NCBI GenBank assembly: GCA_963556195.1
Contig: OY744532.1
Coordinates: forward strand, 82,997,234 to 83,061,233
Length of the DNA: 64,000 bases
Direction of reading: 5' to 3'
Source of the DNA: Sepiola atlantica
Taxonomy: Eukaryota > Mollusca > Cephalopoda > Sepiida > Sepiolidae
A program made the position numbers and the translations under genes. Positions 20,501-34,600 of this stretch are shown here, piece after piece. Within the stretch, counting starts at the first letter, position 1; each line of letters starts with the position of its first letter. The notes below the pieces were generated by a model. The model had not been told where the DNA came from, did no database searches, and saw only the letters and a list, made by a program, of their open reading frames with translations.

Positions 20501-23500
20501 ACGCCATCTTCGTTCCCCTTTGGACTATTTCGCAAATCAGAAAGAGAGGGGATACCTAACTGATTTCAGTAGTCCCCAGGAGGCCTCTTTGTTTTTCAAA
20601 GTACTCGGCGTTGTCCGGGAAAAAAGTGCTCAATGTCCTAGATAGAGCTACTGTAGTGATAGGTTTGGATAATATTTTAACAGTATCTACGCTGAAAAGG
20701 ATTTGGTAATCGATAAGAGTTATTTCAGTAGTGCTCAGGAGGCTTCTTTGATTTTGAAATACTCGGCGTTGTCCGGGAGAAAACTGCTCAATATCCTAGA
20801 TAGAGCTACTGTAGTGATAGGTTTGGAAACTATTTTAACGCCATCTTCGTTCCCCTTTGGACTATTTCGCAGATCAGAAGGAGAGAGGATACCTAATGGA
20901 ATTTCAGGAGTGCGCATGAAGCCTCCTCGATTTTCAAAGTACCTGGCGTTGTCCGGGAGAAAAGTGCTCAATGTCCTAGATAGAGCTACTGTAGTGATAG
21001 GTTTGGAAAATATTTTAACGCCATCTTCGTTCCCCGTTGGACTATTTCGCAGATCAGAAGGAGAGAGGATACCTAAGGGATTTCAGGAGTGCTCATGAAG
21101 CCTCCTCGATTTTCAAAGTACTCGGCGTTGTCCGGGAGAAAAGTGCTCAATATCCTAGATAGAGCTAATATAGTTATAGGTTTAGAAAATATTTTAACGC
21201 CATCTTCGTTCCCCTTTGGACTATTTCGCAGATCAGAACGAGAGAGGATAACTAAGTGATTTCAGTAGTCCCCAGGAGGCCTCCTTGATTATCAAAGTAC
21301 TCGGCGTTGTCCGGGAGAAAACTGCTCAATGTCCTAGATAGAGCTACTGTAGTGATAGGTTTGGAAAATATTTTAACGCCATCTTCGTTCCCCTTTGGAC
21401 TATTTCGCAGATCAGAAGGAGAGAGGATACCTAAGGGATTTCAGGAGTGCGCATGAAGCCTCCTCGATTTTCAAAGTACCTGGCGTTGTCCGGGAGAAAA
21501 GTGCTCAATGTCCTAGATAGAGCTACTGTAGTGATAGGTTTGGAAAATATTTTAACGCCATCTTCGTTCCCCTTTGGACTATTTCGCAGATCAGAAGGAG
21601 AGAGGATACCGAAATTATTTCAGTAGTCCCCAGGAGGCCTCCTTGATTATCAAAGTACTTGGCGTTGTCCGGGAGAAAAGTGCTCAATGTCCTAGATAGA
21701 GCTACTGTAGTGATAGGTTTGGAAAATATTTTAACGCCATCTTCGTTCCCCTTTGGACTATTTCGCAGATCAGAAGGAAAGAGGATACCTAAATGATTTC
21801 AGGAGTGCTCATGAAGCCTCCTCAATTTTCAAAGTACTCGGCGTTGTCCGGGAGAAAAGTGCTCAATGTCCTAGATAAAGCTACTGTAGTGATAGGTTTG
21901 GAAAATATTTTAACGCCATCTTCGTTCCCCTTTGGACTATTTTGCAGATCAGAAGGAGAGAGGATACCTAAGGGATTTAAGGAGTGCTCATGATGCCTCC
22001 TCGATTTTCAAAGTACTCGGCGTTGTCCGGGAGAAAAGTGCTCAATATCCTAGATAGAGCTACTGTAGTGATAGGTTTAGAAAATATTTTAACGCCATCT
22101 TCGTTCCCCTTTGGACAATTTTGCAGCTGAAAAGGAGGGAGGATACCTAACTGATTTCAGTAGTCCCCAGGAGGCCTCTTTGTTGTTCAAAGTACTCGGC
22201 GTTGTCCGGGAAAAAAGTGCTCAATGTCCTAGATAGAGCTACTGTAGTGATAGGTTTGGATAATATTTTAACAGTATCTACGCTGAAAAGGATTGGGTAA
22301 TCGATAAGAGTTATTTCAGTAGTGCTCAGGAGGCCTCTTTGATTTTGAAATACTCGGCGTTGTCCGAGAGAAAAGTGCTCAATATCCTAGATAGAGCTAC
22401 TGTAGTGATAGGTTTGGAAAATATTTTAACGCCATCTTCGTTCCCCTTTGGACTATTAAGCAGATCAGAAGGAGAGAGGATACCTAAGTGATTTCAGTAG
22501 TCCCCAGGAAACCTCCTTGATTATCAAAGTACTCGGCGTTGTCCGGGAGAAAAGTGCTCAATGTCCTAGATAGAGCTACTGTAATGATAGGTTTGAAAAA
22601 TATTTTAACGCCATCTTCGTTCCCCTTTGGACTATTTCGCAGATCAGAAAGGAGAGAGGATACCTAAGGGATTTCAATAGTGCTGATGAACCCTCTTTGA
22701 TTTTCAAAGTACTCGGCGTTGTCCGGGAGAAAAGTGCTCAATGTCCTAGATAGAGCTACTGTAGTGATAGGTTTGGAAAATATTTTAACGCCCTCTTCGT
22801 TCCCCTTTGGACTATTTCGCAGATCAGAAGGAGAGAGGATACCTAAGGGATTTCAGGAGTGCTCATGAAGCCTCCTCGATTTTCAAAGTACTCGGCGTTG
22901 TCCGGGAGAAAAGTGCTCAATATCCTAGATAGAGCTACTGTAGTGATAGGTTTGGAAAATATTTTAACGCCATCTTCGTTCCCCTTTGGACTATTTCGCA
23001 GATCAGAAGGAGAGAGTATACCTAAGTGATTTCAGTAGTCCCCAGGAGGCCTTCTTGATTATCAAAGTACTCGGCGTTGTCCGGGAGAAAAGTGCTCAAT
23101 GTCCTAGATAGAGCTACTGTAGTGATAGGTTTGGAAAATATTTTAACGCCATCTTCGTTCCCCTTTTGACTATTTCGCAGATCAGAAGGAGAGAGGATAC
23201 CTAACCGATTTCCGGAGTGCTCATGAAGCCTTCTCGATTTTCAAAGTACTCGGCGTTGTCTGGGAGAAAAGTGCTCAATATCCTAGATAGAGCTACTGTA
23301 GTGATAGGTTTAGAACATATTTTAACGCCATCTTCGTTCCCCTTTGGACAATTTTGCAGATCAGAAGGAGAGAGGATACCTAAGGGATTTAAGGAGTGCT
23401 CATGAAGCCTCCTCGATTTTCAAAGTACTCGGCGTTGTCCGGGAGAAAAGTGCTCAATATCCTAGATAGAGCTACTGTAGTGATAGGTTTAGAAAATATT

Positions 23501-26500
23501 TTAACGCCATCTTCGTTCCCCTTTGGACAATTTTGCAGCTGAAAAGGAGGGAGGATACCTAACTGATTTCAGTAGTCCCCAGGAGGCCTCTTTGTTTTTC
23601 AAAGTACTCGGCGTTGTCCGGGAAAAAAGTGCTCAATGTCCAAGATAGAGCTACTGTAGTGATAGGTTTGGATAATATTTTAACAGTATCTACGCTGAAA
23701 AGGATTGGGTAATCGATAAGAGTTATTTCAGTAGTGCTCAGGAGGCCTCTTTGATTTTGAAATACTCGGCGTTGTCCGAGAGAAAAGTGCTTAATATCCT
23801 AGATAGAGCTACTGTAGTGATAGGTTTGGAAAATATTTTAACGCCATCTTCGTTCCCCTTTGGACTATTAAGCAGATCAGAAGGAGAGAGGATACCTAAG
23901 TGATTTCAGTAGTCCCCAGGAAACCTCCTTGATTATCAAAGTACTCGGCGTTGTCCGGGAGAAAAGTGCTCAATGTCCTAGATAGAGCTACTGTAGTGAT
24001 AGGTTTGAAAAATATTTTAACGCCATCTTCGTTCCCCTTTGGACTATTTCGCAGATCAGAAAGGAGAGAGGATACCTAAGGGATTTAAGGAGTGCTGATG
24101 AACCCTCTTCGATTTTCAAAGTACTCGGCGTTGTCCGGGAGAAAAGTGCTCAATGTCCTAGGTAGAGCTACTGTAGTGATAGGTTTGGAAAATATTTTAA
24201 CGCCCTCTTCGTTCCCCTTTGGACTATTTCGCAGATCAGAAGGAGAGAGGATACCTAAGGGATTTCAGGAGTGCTCATGAAGCCTCCTCGATTTTCAAAG
24301 TACTCGGCGTTGTCCGGGAGAAAAGTGCTCAATATCCTAGATAGAGCTACTGTAGTGATAGGTTTGGAAAATATTTTAACGCCATCTTCGTTCCCCTTTG
24401 GACTATTTCGCAGATCAGAAGGAGAGAGGATACCTAAGTGATTTCAGTAGTCCCCAGGAGGCCTCCTTGATTATCAAAGTACTCGGCGTTGTCCGGGAGA
24501 AAAGTGCTCAATGTCCTAGATAGAGCTACTGTAGTGATAGGTTTGGAAAATATTTTAACGCCATCTTCGTTCCCCTTTTGACTATTTCGCAGATCAGAAG
24601 GAGAGAGGATACCTAACCGATTTCCGGAGTGCTCATGAAGCCTTCTCGATTTTCAAAGTACTCGGCGTTGTCTGGGAGAAAAGTGCTCAATATCCTAGAT
24701 AGAGCTACTGTAGTGATAGGTTTAGAACATATTTTAACGCCATCTTCGTTCCCCTTTGGACAATTTTGCAGATGAAAAGGAGGGAGGATACCTAAGTGAT
24801 TTCAGTAGTCCCCAGGAGGCCTCTTTGATTTTCAAAGTACTCGGCGTTGTCCGGGAAAAAAGTGCTCAATGTCCTAGATAGAGCTACTGAAGTGATAGGT
24901 TTGGATAATATTTTAACAGCATCTACGCTGAAAAAGATGGGGAATCGATAAGAGTTATTTCAGTAGTGCTCAGGAGACCTCTTTGATTTTGAAATACTCG
25001 GCGTTGTCCGGGAGAAAAGTGCTCAATATCCTAGATAGAGCTACTGTAGTGATAGGTTTGGAAAATATTTTAACGCCATCTTCGTTCCCCTTTGGACTAT
25101 TTCGCAGATCAGAATGGGGAGAGGATACCTAAGTGATTTCAGTAGTCCCCAGGAGGCCTCCTTGATTATAAAAGTACTCGGCGTTGTCCGGGAGAAAAGT
25201 GCTCAATGTCCTAGATAGAGCTACTGTAGTGATAGGTTTTGGAAAATATTTTAACGCCATCTTCGTTCCCCTTTGGACTATTTCGCAGATAAGAAGGAGA
25301 GAGAATACCTAAGGTATTTCATGTGGGTTCATGAAGCCTCCTCGATTTTCAAAGTACTCGGCGTTGTCCGGGAGAAAAGTGCTCAATGTTCTAGATAGAG
25401 CTACTGTAGTGATAGGTTTGGAAAATATTTTAACGCCATCTTCGTTCCCCTTTGGACTATTTCGCAGATCAGAAGGAGAGAGGATACCTCAGTGATTTCA
25501 GTAGTCTCCAGGAGGCCTCCTTGATTATCAAAGTACTCGGCGTTGTCCGGGAGAAAAGTGCTCAATGTCCTAGATAGAGCTACTGTAGTGATAGGTTTGG
25601 AAAATATTTTAACGCCATCTTCGTTCCCCTTTGGACTATTTCGCAGATCAGAAGGAGAGAGGATACCTAAGTAATTTCAAGAGTGCTCATGAAGCCTCCT
25701 CGATTTTCAAAGTACTCGGCGTTGTCCGGGAGAAAAGTGCTCAATATCCTAGATAGAACTACTGTAGTGATAGGTTTAGAACATATTTTAACGCCATCTT
25801 TGTTCCCCTTGGGACAATTTTGCAGATGAAAAGGAGGGAGGATACCTAACTGATTTCAGTAGTCCCCAGGAGGCCTCTCTGATTTTCAAAGTACTCGGCG
25901 TTGTGCGGGAAAAAAGTGCTCAATGTCCTAGATAGAGCTACTGTAGTGATAGGTTTGGAAAATATTTTAACGCCATCTTCGTTCCCCTTTGGATTATTTC
26001 GCAGATCCGAAGGAGAGAGGATACCTAATAGAGTTTCATGGGTGTTCATGAAGCCTCCTCGATTTTCAAAGTACTCGGCGTTGTCCGGGAGAAAAGTGCT
26101 CAATATCCTAGATAGAGCTACTGTAGTGATAGGTTTGGAAACTATTTTAACGCCATCTCTGTTCCCCTTTGGACTATTTCGCAGATCAGAAGGAGAGAGG
26201 ATACCTAAGGGATTTCAGTAGTCCTCAGGAGGCCTCCTTGATTATCAAAGTACTCGGCGTTGTCCGGAAGAAAAGTGCTCAATGTTCTAGATAGAGCTAC
26301 TGTAGTGATAGGTTTGGAAAATGTTTTAACGCCATCTTCGTTCACCTTTGGACTATTTCGCAGATCAGAAGGAGAGAGGATACCTAATAGAGTTTCATGG
26401 GTGTTCATGAAGCCTCCTCGATTTTCAAAGTACTCGGCGTTGTCCGGGAGAAAAGTGCTCAATATCCTAGATAGAGCTACTGTAGTGATAGGTTTGGAAA

Positions 26501-29500
26501 CTATTTTAACGCCATCTCTGTTCCCCTTTGGACTATTTCGCAGATCAGAAGGAGAGAGGATACCTAAGGGATTTCAGTAGTCCTCAGGAGGCCTCCTTGA
26601 TTATCAAAGTACTCGGCGTTGTCCGGGAGAAAAGTGCTCAATGTCCTAGATAGAGCTACTGTAGTGATAGGTTTGGAAAATATTTTAACGCCATCTTTGT
26701 TCCCCTTTGGACTATTTCGCAGATCAGAAGGAGAGAGGATACCTAATGGATTTCAGGAGTGCTCATAAAGCCTCCTCGATTTTCAAAGTACTCGGCGTTG
26801 TCCGGGAAAAAAGTGCTCAATGTCCTAGATAGAGCTACTGTAGTGATAGGTTTGGATAATATTTTAACAGCATCTACGCTGAAAAGGATGGGGTAATCGA
26901 TAAGAGTTATTTCAGTAGTGCTCAGGAGGCCTCTTTGATTTTGAAATACTCGGCGTTGTCCGGGAGAAAAGTGCTCAATATCCTAGATAGAGCTACTGTA
27001 GTGATAGGTTTGGAAAATATTTTAACGCCATCTTCGTTCCCCTTTGGACTATTTCGCAAATCAGAAAGAGAGGGGATACCTAACTGATTTCAGTAGTCCC
27101 CAGGAGGCCTCTTTGTTTTTCAAAGTACTCGGCGTTGTCCGGGAAAAAAGTGCTCAATGTCCTAGATAGAGCTACTGTAGTGATAGGTTTGGATAATATT
27201 TTAACAGTATCTACGCTGAAAAGGATTTGGTAATCGATAAGAGTTATTTCAGTAGTGCTCAGGAGGCTTCTTTGATTTTGAAATACTCGGCGTTGTCCGG
27301 GAGAAAAGTGCTCAATATCCTAGATAGAGCTACTGTAGTGATAGGTTTGGAAACTATTTTAACGCCATCTTCGTTCCCCTTTGGACTATTTCGCAGATCA
27401 GAAGGAGAGAGGATACCTAATGGAATTTCAGGAGTGCGCATGAAGCCTCCTCGATTTTCAAAGTACCTGGCGTTGTCCGGGAGAAAAGTGCTCAATGTCC
27501 TAGATAGAGCTACTGTAGTGATAGGTTTGGAAAATATTTTAACGCCATCTTCGTTCCCCTTTGGACTATTTCGCAGATCAGAAGGAGAGAGGATACCTAA
27601 GGGATTTCAGCAGTGCTCATGAAGCCTCCTCGATTTTCAAAGTACTCGGCGTTGTCCGGGAGAAAAGTGCTCAATATCCTAGATAGAGCTAATGTAGTTA
27701 TAGGTTTAGAAAATATTTTAACGCCATCTTCGTTCCCCTTTGGACTATTTCGCAGATCAAAACGAGAGAGGATAACTAAGTGATTTCAGTAGTCCCCAGG
27801 AGGCCTCCTTGATTATCAAAGTACTCGGCGTTGTCCGGGAGAAAACTGCTCAATGTCCTAGATAGAGCTACTGTAGTGATAGGTTTGGAAAATATTTTAA
27901 CGCCATCTTCGTTCCCCTTTGGACTATTTCGCAGATCAGAAGGAGAGAGGATACCTAAGGGATTTCAGGCGTGCGCATGAAGCCTCCTCGATTTTCAAAG
28001 TACCTGGCGTTGTCCGGGAGAAAAGTGCTCAATGTCCTAGATCGAGCTACTGTAGTGATAGGTTTGGAAAATATTTTAACGCCATCTTCGTTCCCCTTTG
28101 GACTATTTCGCAGATCAGAAGGAGAGAGGATACCGAATTTATTTCAGTAGTCCCCAGGAGGCCTCCTTGATTATCAAAGTACTTGGCGTTGTCCGGGAGA
28201 AAAGTGCTCAATGTCCTAGATAGAGCTACTGTAGTGATAGGTTTGGAAAATATTTTAACGCCATCTTCGTTCCCCTTTGGACTATTTCGCAGATCAGAAG
28301 GAAAGAGGATACCTAAATGATTTCAGGAGTGCTCATGAAGCCTCCTCAATTTTCAAAGTACTCGGCGTTGTCCGGGAGAAAAGTGCTCAATGTCCTAGAT
28401 AAAGCTACTGTAGTGATAGGTTTGGAAAATATTTTAACGCCATCTTCGTTCCCCTTTGGACTATTTTGCAGATCAGAAGGAGAGAGGATACCTAAGGGAT
28501 TTAAGGAGTGCTCATGATGCCTCCTCGATTTTCAAAGTACTCGGCGTTGTCCGGGAGAAAAGTGCTCAATATCCTAGATAGAGCTACTGTAGTGATAGGT
28601 TTAGAAAATATTTTAACGCCATCTTCGTTCCCCTTTGGACAATTTTGCAGCTGAAAAGGAGGGAGGATACCTAACTGATTTCAGTAGTCCCCAGGAGGCC
28701 TCTTTGTTGTTCAAAGTACTCGGCGTTGTCCGGGAAAAAAGTGCTCAATGTCCTAGATAGAGCTACTGTAGTGATAGGTTTGGATAATATTTTAACAGTA
28801 TCTACGCTGAAAAGGATTGGGTAATCGATAAGAGTTATTTCAGTAGTGCTCAGGAGGCCTCTTTGATTTTGAAATACTCGGCGTTGTCCGAGAGAAAAGT
28901 GCTCAATATCCTAGATAGAGCTACTGTAGTGATAGGTTTGGAAAATATTTTAACGCCATCTTCGTTCCCCTTTGGACTATTAAGCAGATCAGAAGGAGAG
29001 AGGATACCTAAGTGATTTCAGTAGTCCCCAGGAAACCTCCTTGATTATCAAAGTACTCGGCGTTGTCCGGGAGAAAAGTGCTCAATGTCCTAGATAGAGC
29101 TACTGTAATGATAGGTTTGAAAAATATTTTAACGCCATCTTCGTTCCCCTTTGGACTATTTCGCAGATCAGAAGGAGAGAGGATACCTAAGGGATTTCAG
29201 GAGTGCTCATGAGGCCTCCTCGATTTTCAAAGTACTCGGCGTTGTCCGGGAGAAAAGTGCTCAATATCCTAGATAGAGCTACTGTAGTGATAGGTTTGGA
29301 AAATATTTTAACGCCATCTTCGTTCCCCTTTGGACTATTTCGCAGATCAGAAGGAGAGAGTATACCTAAGTGATTTCAGTAGTCCCCAGGAGGCCTTCTT
29401 GATTATCAAAGTACTCGGCGTTGTCCGGGAGAAAAGTGCTCAATGTCCTAGATAGAGCTACTGTAGTGATAGGTTTGGAAAATATTTTAACGCCATCTTT

Positions 29501-32500
29501 GTTCCCCTTTTGACTATTTCGCAGATCAGAAGGAGAGAGGATACCTAACCGATTTCCGGAGTGCTCATGAAGCCTTCTCGATTTTCAAAGTACTCGGCGT
29601 TGTCTGGGAGAAAAGTGCTCAATATCCTAGATAGAGCTACTGTAGTGATAGGTTTAGAACATATTTTAACGCCATCTTCGTTCCCCTTTGGACAATTTTG
29701 CAGATCAGAAGGAGAGAGGATACCTAAGGGATTTAAGGAGTGCTCATGAAGCCTCCTCGATTTTCAAAGTACTCGGCGTTGTCCGGGAGAAAAGTGCTCA
29801 ATATCCTAGATAGAGCTACTGTAGTGATAGGTTTAGAAAATATTTTAACGCCATCTTCGTTCCCCTTTGGACAATTTTGCAGCTGAAAAGGAGGGAGGAT
29901 ACCTAACTGATTTCAGTAGTCCCCAGGAGGCCTCTTTGTTTTTCAAAGTACTCGGCGTTGTCCGGGAAAAAAGTGCTCAATGTCCAAGATAGAGCTACTG
30001 TAGTGATAGGTTTGGATAATATTTTAACAGTATCTACGCTGAAAAGGATTGGGTAATCGATAAGAGTTATTTCAGTAGTGCTCAGGAGGCCTCTTTGATT
30101 TTGAAATACTCGGCGTTGTCCGAGAGAAAAGTGCTTAATATCCTAGATAGAGCTACTGTAGTGATAGGTTTGGAAAATATTTTAACGCCATCTTCGTTCC
30201 CCTTTGGACTATTAAGCAGATCAGAAGGAGAGAGGATACCTAAGTGATTTCAGTAGTCCCCAGGAAACCTCCTTGATTATCAAAGTACTCGGCGTTGTCC
30301 GGGAGAAAAGTGCTCAATGTCCTAGATAGAGCTACTGTAGTGATAGGTTTGAAAAATATTTTAACGCCATCTTCGTTCCCCTTTGGACTATTTCGCAGAT
30401 CAGAAAGGAGAGAGGATACCTAAGGGATTTAAGGAGTGCTGATGAACCCTCTTCGATTTTCAAAGTAATCGGCGTTGTCCGGGAGAAAAGTGCTCAATGT
30501 CCAAGGTAGAGCTACTGTAGTGATAGGTTTGGAAAATATTTTAAAGCCCTCTTCGTTCCCCTTTGGACTATTTCGCAGATCAGAAGGAGAGAGGATACCT
30601 AAGGGATTTCAGGAGTGCTCATGAAGCCTCCTCGATTTTCAAAGTACTCGGCGTTGTCCGGGAGAAAAGTGCTCAATATCCTAGATAGAGCTATTGTAGT
30701 GATAGGTTTGGAAAATATTTTAACGCCATCTTCGTTCCCCTTTGGACTATTTCGCAGATCAGAAGGAGAGAGGATACCTAAGGGATTTCAGGAGTGCTCA
30801 TGAAGCCTCCTCGATTTTCAAAGTACTCGGCGTTGTCCGGGAGAAAAGTGCTCAATATCCTAGATAGAGCTACTGTAGTGATAGGTTTGGAAAATATTTT
30901 AATGCCATCTTCGTTCCCCTTTGGACAATTTTGCAGCTTAAAAGTAGGGAGGATACCTAACAAGTTTCAGTAGTCCCCAGGAGGCCTCTTTGATTTTCAA
31001 AGAACTCGGCGTTGCCCGGGAAAAAAGTGCTCAATGTCCTAGATAGAGCTACTGTAGTGATAGGTTTGGATAATATTTTAACAGTATCTACGCTGAAAAG
31101 GATGGGGTAATCGATAAGAGTTATTTCAGTAGTGCCCAGGAGGCCTCCTTGATTTTGAAATACTCGGCGTTGTCCGGGAGAAAAGTGCTCAATATCTTAG
31201 ATAGAGCTACTGTAGTGATAGGTTTGGAAAATATTTTAACGCCATCTTCGTTCCCCTTTGGACTATTTCGCAGATCAGAAAGAGAGAAGATACCTAAGTG
31301 ATTTCAGTAGTCCCTAGGAGGCCTCCTTAGTTATCAAAGTACTCGGCGTTGTCCGGGAGAAAAGTGCTCAATGTCGTAGATAGAGCTACTGTAGTGATAG
31401 GTTTGGAAAATATTTTAACGCCATCTTCGTTCCCCTTTGGACTATTTCGCAGATCAGAAGGAGAGAGGATACCTAAGGGATTTCAGGAGTGCTCATAAAG
31501 CCTCCTCGATTTTCCAAGTACTCGGCGTTGTCCGGGAGAAAAGTGCTCAATGTCCTAGATAGAGCTACTGTAGTGATAGGTTTGGAAAATATTTTAACGC
31601 CATCTTCGTTCCCCTTTGGACTATTTCGCAGATCAGAAGGAGAGAGGATACCTTAGTTATTTCAGTAGTGCTCAGGAGGCCTCTTTGATTTTGAAATACT
31701 CGGCGTTGTCCGGGAGAAAAGTGCTCAATATCCTAGATAGAGCTACTGTAGTGATAGGTTTGAAAAATATTTTAACGCCATCTTCGTTCCCCTTTGAATT
31801 ATTTCGCAGATCAGAAGGAGAAAGGATACCTAAGGGATTTCAATAGTCCCCAGGAGGCCTCCTTGATTATCAAAGTACTCGGCGTTGTCCGGGAGAAAAG
31901 TGCTCAATGTCCTAGATAGAGCTACTGTAGTGATGGGTTTGGAAAATATTTTAACGCCATCTTCGTTCCCCTTTGGACTATTTCGCAGATCAGAAGGAGA
32001 GAGGATACCTTAGTGATTTCAGGAGTGCTCATGAAGCCTCCTCGATTTTCAAAGTACTCGGCGTTGTCCGGGAGAAAAGTGCTCAATATCCTAGATAGAG
32101 CTACTGTAGTGATAGGTTTAGAAAATATTTAAACGCCATCTTCGTTCCCCTTTGGACAATTTTGCAGATGAAAAGGAAGGAGGATACCTGATTTCAGTAG
32201 TCCCCAGGGGGCCTCTTTGATTTTCAAAGTACTCGGCGTTGTCCGGGAAAAAAGTGCTCAATGTCCTAGATAGAGCTACTGTAGTGATAGGTTTGGATAA
32301 TATTTCAACAGCATCTACGCTGAAAAGGATGGGGGAATGGATAAGAGTTATTTCAGTAGTCCCCAGGAGGCCTCTTTGATTTTGAAATACTCGGCGTTGT
32401 CCGGGAGAAAAGTGCTCAATATCCTAGATAGAGCTACTGTAGTGATAGGTTTGGAAAATATTTTAACGCCCTCTTCGTTCCCCTTTGGACTATTTCGCAG

Positions 32501-33309
32501 ATCAGAAGGAGAGAGGATACCTCAGTGATTTCAGTAGTCCCCAGGAGGCCTCCTTGATTATCAAAGTACTCGGCGTTGTCCGGGAGAAAAGTGCTCAATG
32601 TCCTAGATAGAGCTACTGTAGTGATAGGTTTGGAAAATATTTTTACGCCATCTTCGTTCCCCTTTGGTTTATTTCGCAGATCAGAAGGAGAGAGGATACC
32701 TAAGTGATTTCAGGAGTGCTCATGAAGCCTCCTCGATTTTTAAAGTACTCGGCGTTGTCCGGGAGAAAAGTGCTCAATGTCCTAGATAGAGCTACTGTAG
32801 TGATAGGTTTGGATAATATTTTAACAGCATCTACGCTGAAAAGGATGGGGTAATCGATAAGTGTTATTTCAGTAGTGCTCAGGAGGCCTCTTTGATTTTC
32901 AAAGTACTCGGCGTTGTCCGGGAGAAAAGTGCTCAATATCCTAGATAGAGCTACTGTAGTGATAGGTTTGGAAAATATTTTAATGCCATCTTCGTTCCCC
33001 TTTGGACTATTTCGCAGATCAGTAGGAGAGAGGATACCTAAGTGATTTCAGTAGTCCTCAGGAGGCCTCCTTTATTATTAAAGTACTCGGCGTTGTCCGG
33101 GAGAAAAGTGCTCAATGTCCTTGATAGAGCTACTGTAGTGATAGGTTTGGAAAATATTTTAACGCCATCTTTGTTCCTCTTTGGACTATTTCGCAGATCA
33201 GAAAGAGAGAGGATACCTAAGTTTTTTCAGTAGTGCTCATGAGGCCTACTTGATTTTAAAAGTACTTGGCGTTGTCTGGGAGAAAAGTGGTCAATATCCT
33301 AGATAGAGC
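17541..33309 (+). repeat. 179/180-bp satellite array, about 88 monomers
   Basis: About 15.8 kb of head-to-tail monomers. Anchor words include CTCGGCGTTGTCCGGG, AGATAGAGCTACTGTAGTGA and TTCGTTCCCCTTTGG; starts at 26,071, 26,250 and 26,430 give periods of 179 and 180. At least three types exist: type A (CCCCAGGAGGCCTCCTTGAT), type B (CTCATGAAGCCTCCTCGAT) and a variant in which the TTCGTTCCCC half is replaced by TCTACGCTGAAAAGGAT and AATCGATAAGAG. A and B often alternate as dimers. A block of about 4.4 kb is repeated at an offset of 6.52 kb. The array starts in a truncated 52-bp unit and ends at GATAGAGCT, where the 30-bp array takes over. It is not coding; frames of 60-131 codons arise because 180 is divisible by three. 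Confidence 0.95.
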
Positions 33310-34330
33310 TATGATAAAGACTATCATGAGAGGATTGAAAATGATGAAGACTATCATGAGAGGATTGAAAATGATGAAGGCTATCATGAGAGGTTTGAAA
33401 ATGATGAAGACTATCATGAGAGGTTTGAAAATGATGAAGACTCTCATGAGAAGATTAAAAATGATGAAGACTCTCATGAGAGGATTAAAAATGATGAAGA
33501 CTATCATGAGGGGATCGAAAATGATGAAATATACCATGAGAGGATTGAAAATGATGAAGAATGTCATGAGAGGATTTAAAATGATGAAGAATAGACTGAC
33601 AGGATTGGAAATTATGAAGAATACCATGAGGGGATTTAAAATGATGAATAATATCATGAGGGGATTGAAAATGATGAAGAATATCATGAGAGGTTTGAAA
33701 ATGATGAAGACTATCATGAGAGGTTTGAAAATGATGAAGACTATCATGAGAGGTTTGAAAATGATGAAGACTATCATGAGAGGTTTGAAAATGATGAAGA
33801 CTATCATGAGAGGTTTGAAAATGATGAAGACTATCATGAGAGGTTTGAAAATGATGAAGACTATCATGAGAAGATTAAAAATGATGAAGACTCTCATGAG
33901 AAGATTAAAAATGATGAAGACTATCATGAGGGGATCGAAAATGATGAAATATACCATGAGAGGATTGAAAATGATGAAGAATATCATGAGGGGATTGGAA
34001 ATGATGAAGAATATCATGAGGGGATTGAACATAATGAAGAATATCATGAGAGGATTGAAAAAATGAAGAATATCATGAGAGGATTGAAAATTATTAAGAA
34101 TATCATGAGCGGATTGAAAATGATGAGGAATATTACGAGAGGATTGAAAATGATGAAGAATATTATGAGGGGATTGAAAATGATTAATAGTATGAGGAGA
34201 TTGAAAATGATGAAGAATATTATGAGGGGATTCGAAAATGATTAATAGTATGAGGAGATCGAAAATGATGAATACAACGAGGGGAGTTAAAATGATGAAG
34301 GATATCATGAGGGGATTCAAAATATATAGT
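33310..34330 (+). repeat. 30-bp minisatellite, about 34 units
   Basis: Unit AAAATGATGAAGACTATCAT plus GAGAGGATTG, repeated from the satellite edge. The first two thirds keep strict 30-bp phase; after about 34,060 units of different length appear. Because 30 is a multiple of three and stop codons are absent from several frames, long frames exist on both strands (266 codons plus, 360 codons minus) with a ten-residue repeat. With no start context, no non-repeat domain and frames open on both strands, I treat them as by-products. Confidence 0.93.
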
Positions 34331-34600
34331 ATGAACACCGGGGCGGTTATAAGTACCTATATAGAAGGCGCAGACAGTGGTGGTACTTTTTATAGAAATA
34401 AGTCATACTATTGCCCTGTGAAACGTAGGATGAAATGGTGGGGAAGAAACAGCTTTCGCAAAAGGCAAAATTTAAAAGTAGCGACCAGGGTAGAGAAAAG
34501 TAGAAAGATAAAGAGACAGCTATAGAGAGAGAAGGAGAGAAATAGAAGTTTTAATATAAAGATGTTACACACGCAATTTTTCTTCAATTATGTTTTTATG
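34331..34600 (+). other. Helitron 3' unique region
   Basis: Non-repetitive DNA between the 30-bp array and the terminal hairpin. A frame reaching 34,525 ends in a Lys/Arg-rich stretch (KRRMKWWGRNSFRKRQ). I do not recognise it and it begins inside the minisatellite, so I do not call it a gene. A purine-rich GAGAGAGAAGGAGAG tract follows. Confidence 0.5.

Noticed and set aside
20703..21098. 131-codon frame, repeated at 27,227-27,622
   Set aside because: It spans two satellite monomers and exists because monomers of 180 bp keep phase; neighbouring monomers of 179 bp break it.
17541..33309. CRISPR-like array
   Set aside because: Direct repeats are contiguous with no unique spacers and the genome is eukaryotic; it is a satellite.
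33256..34338. Frames of 266 codons (plus) and 360 codons (minus) with a ten-residue repeat
   Set aside because: They arise from a 30-bp tandem unit without stops in several frames on both strands. There is no unique domain, no initiation context and no codon signature.
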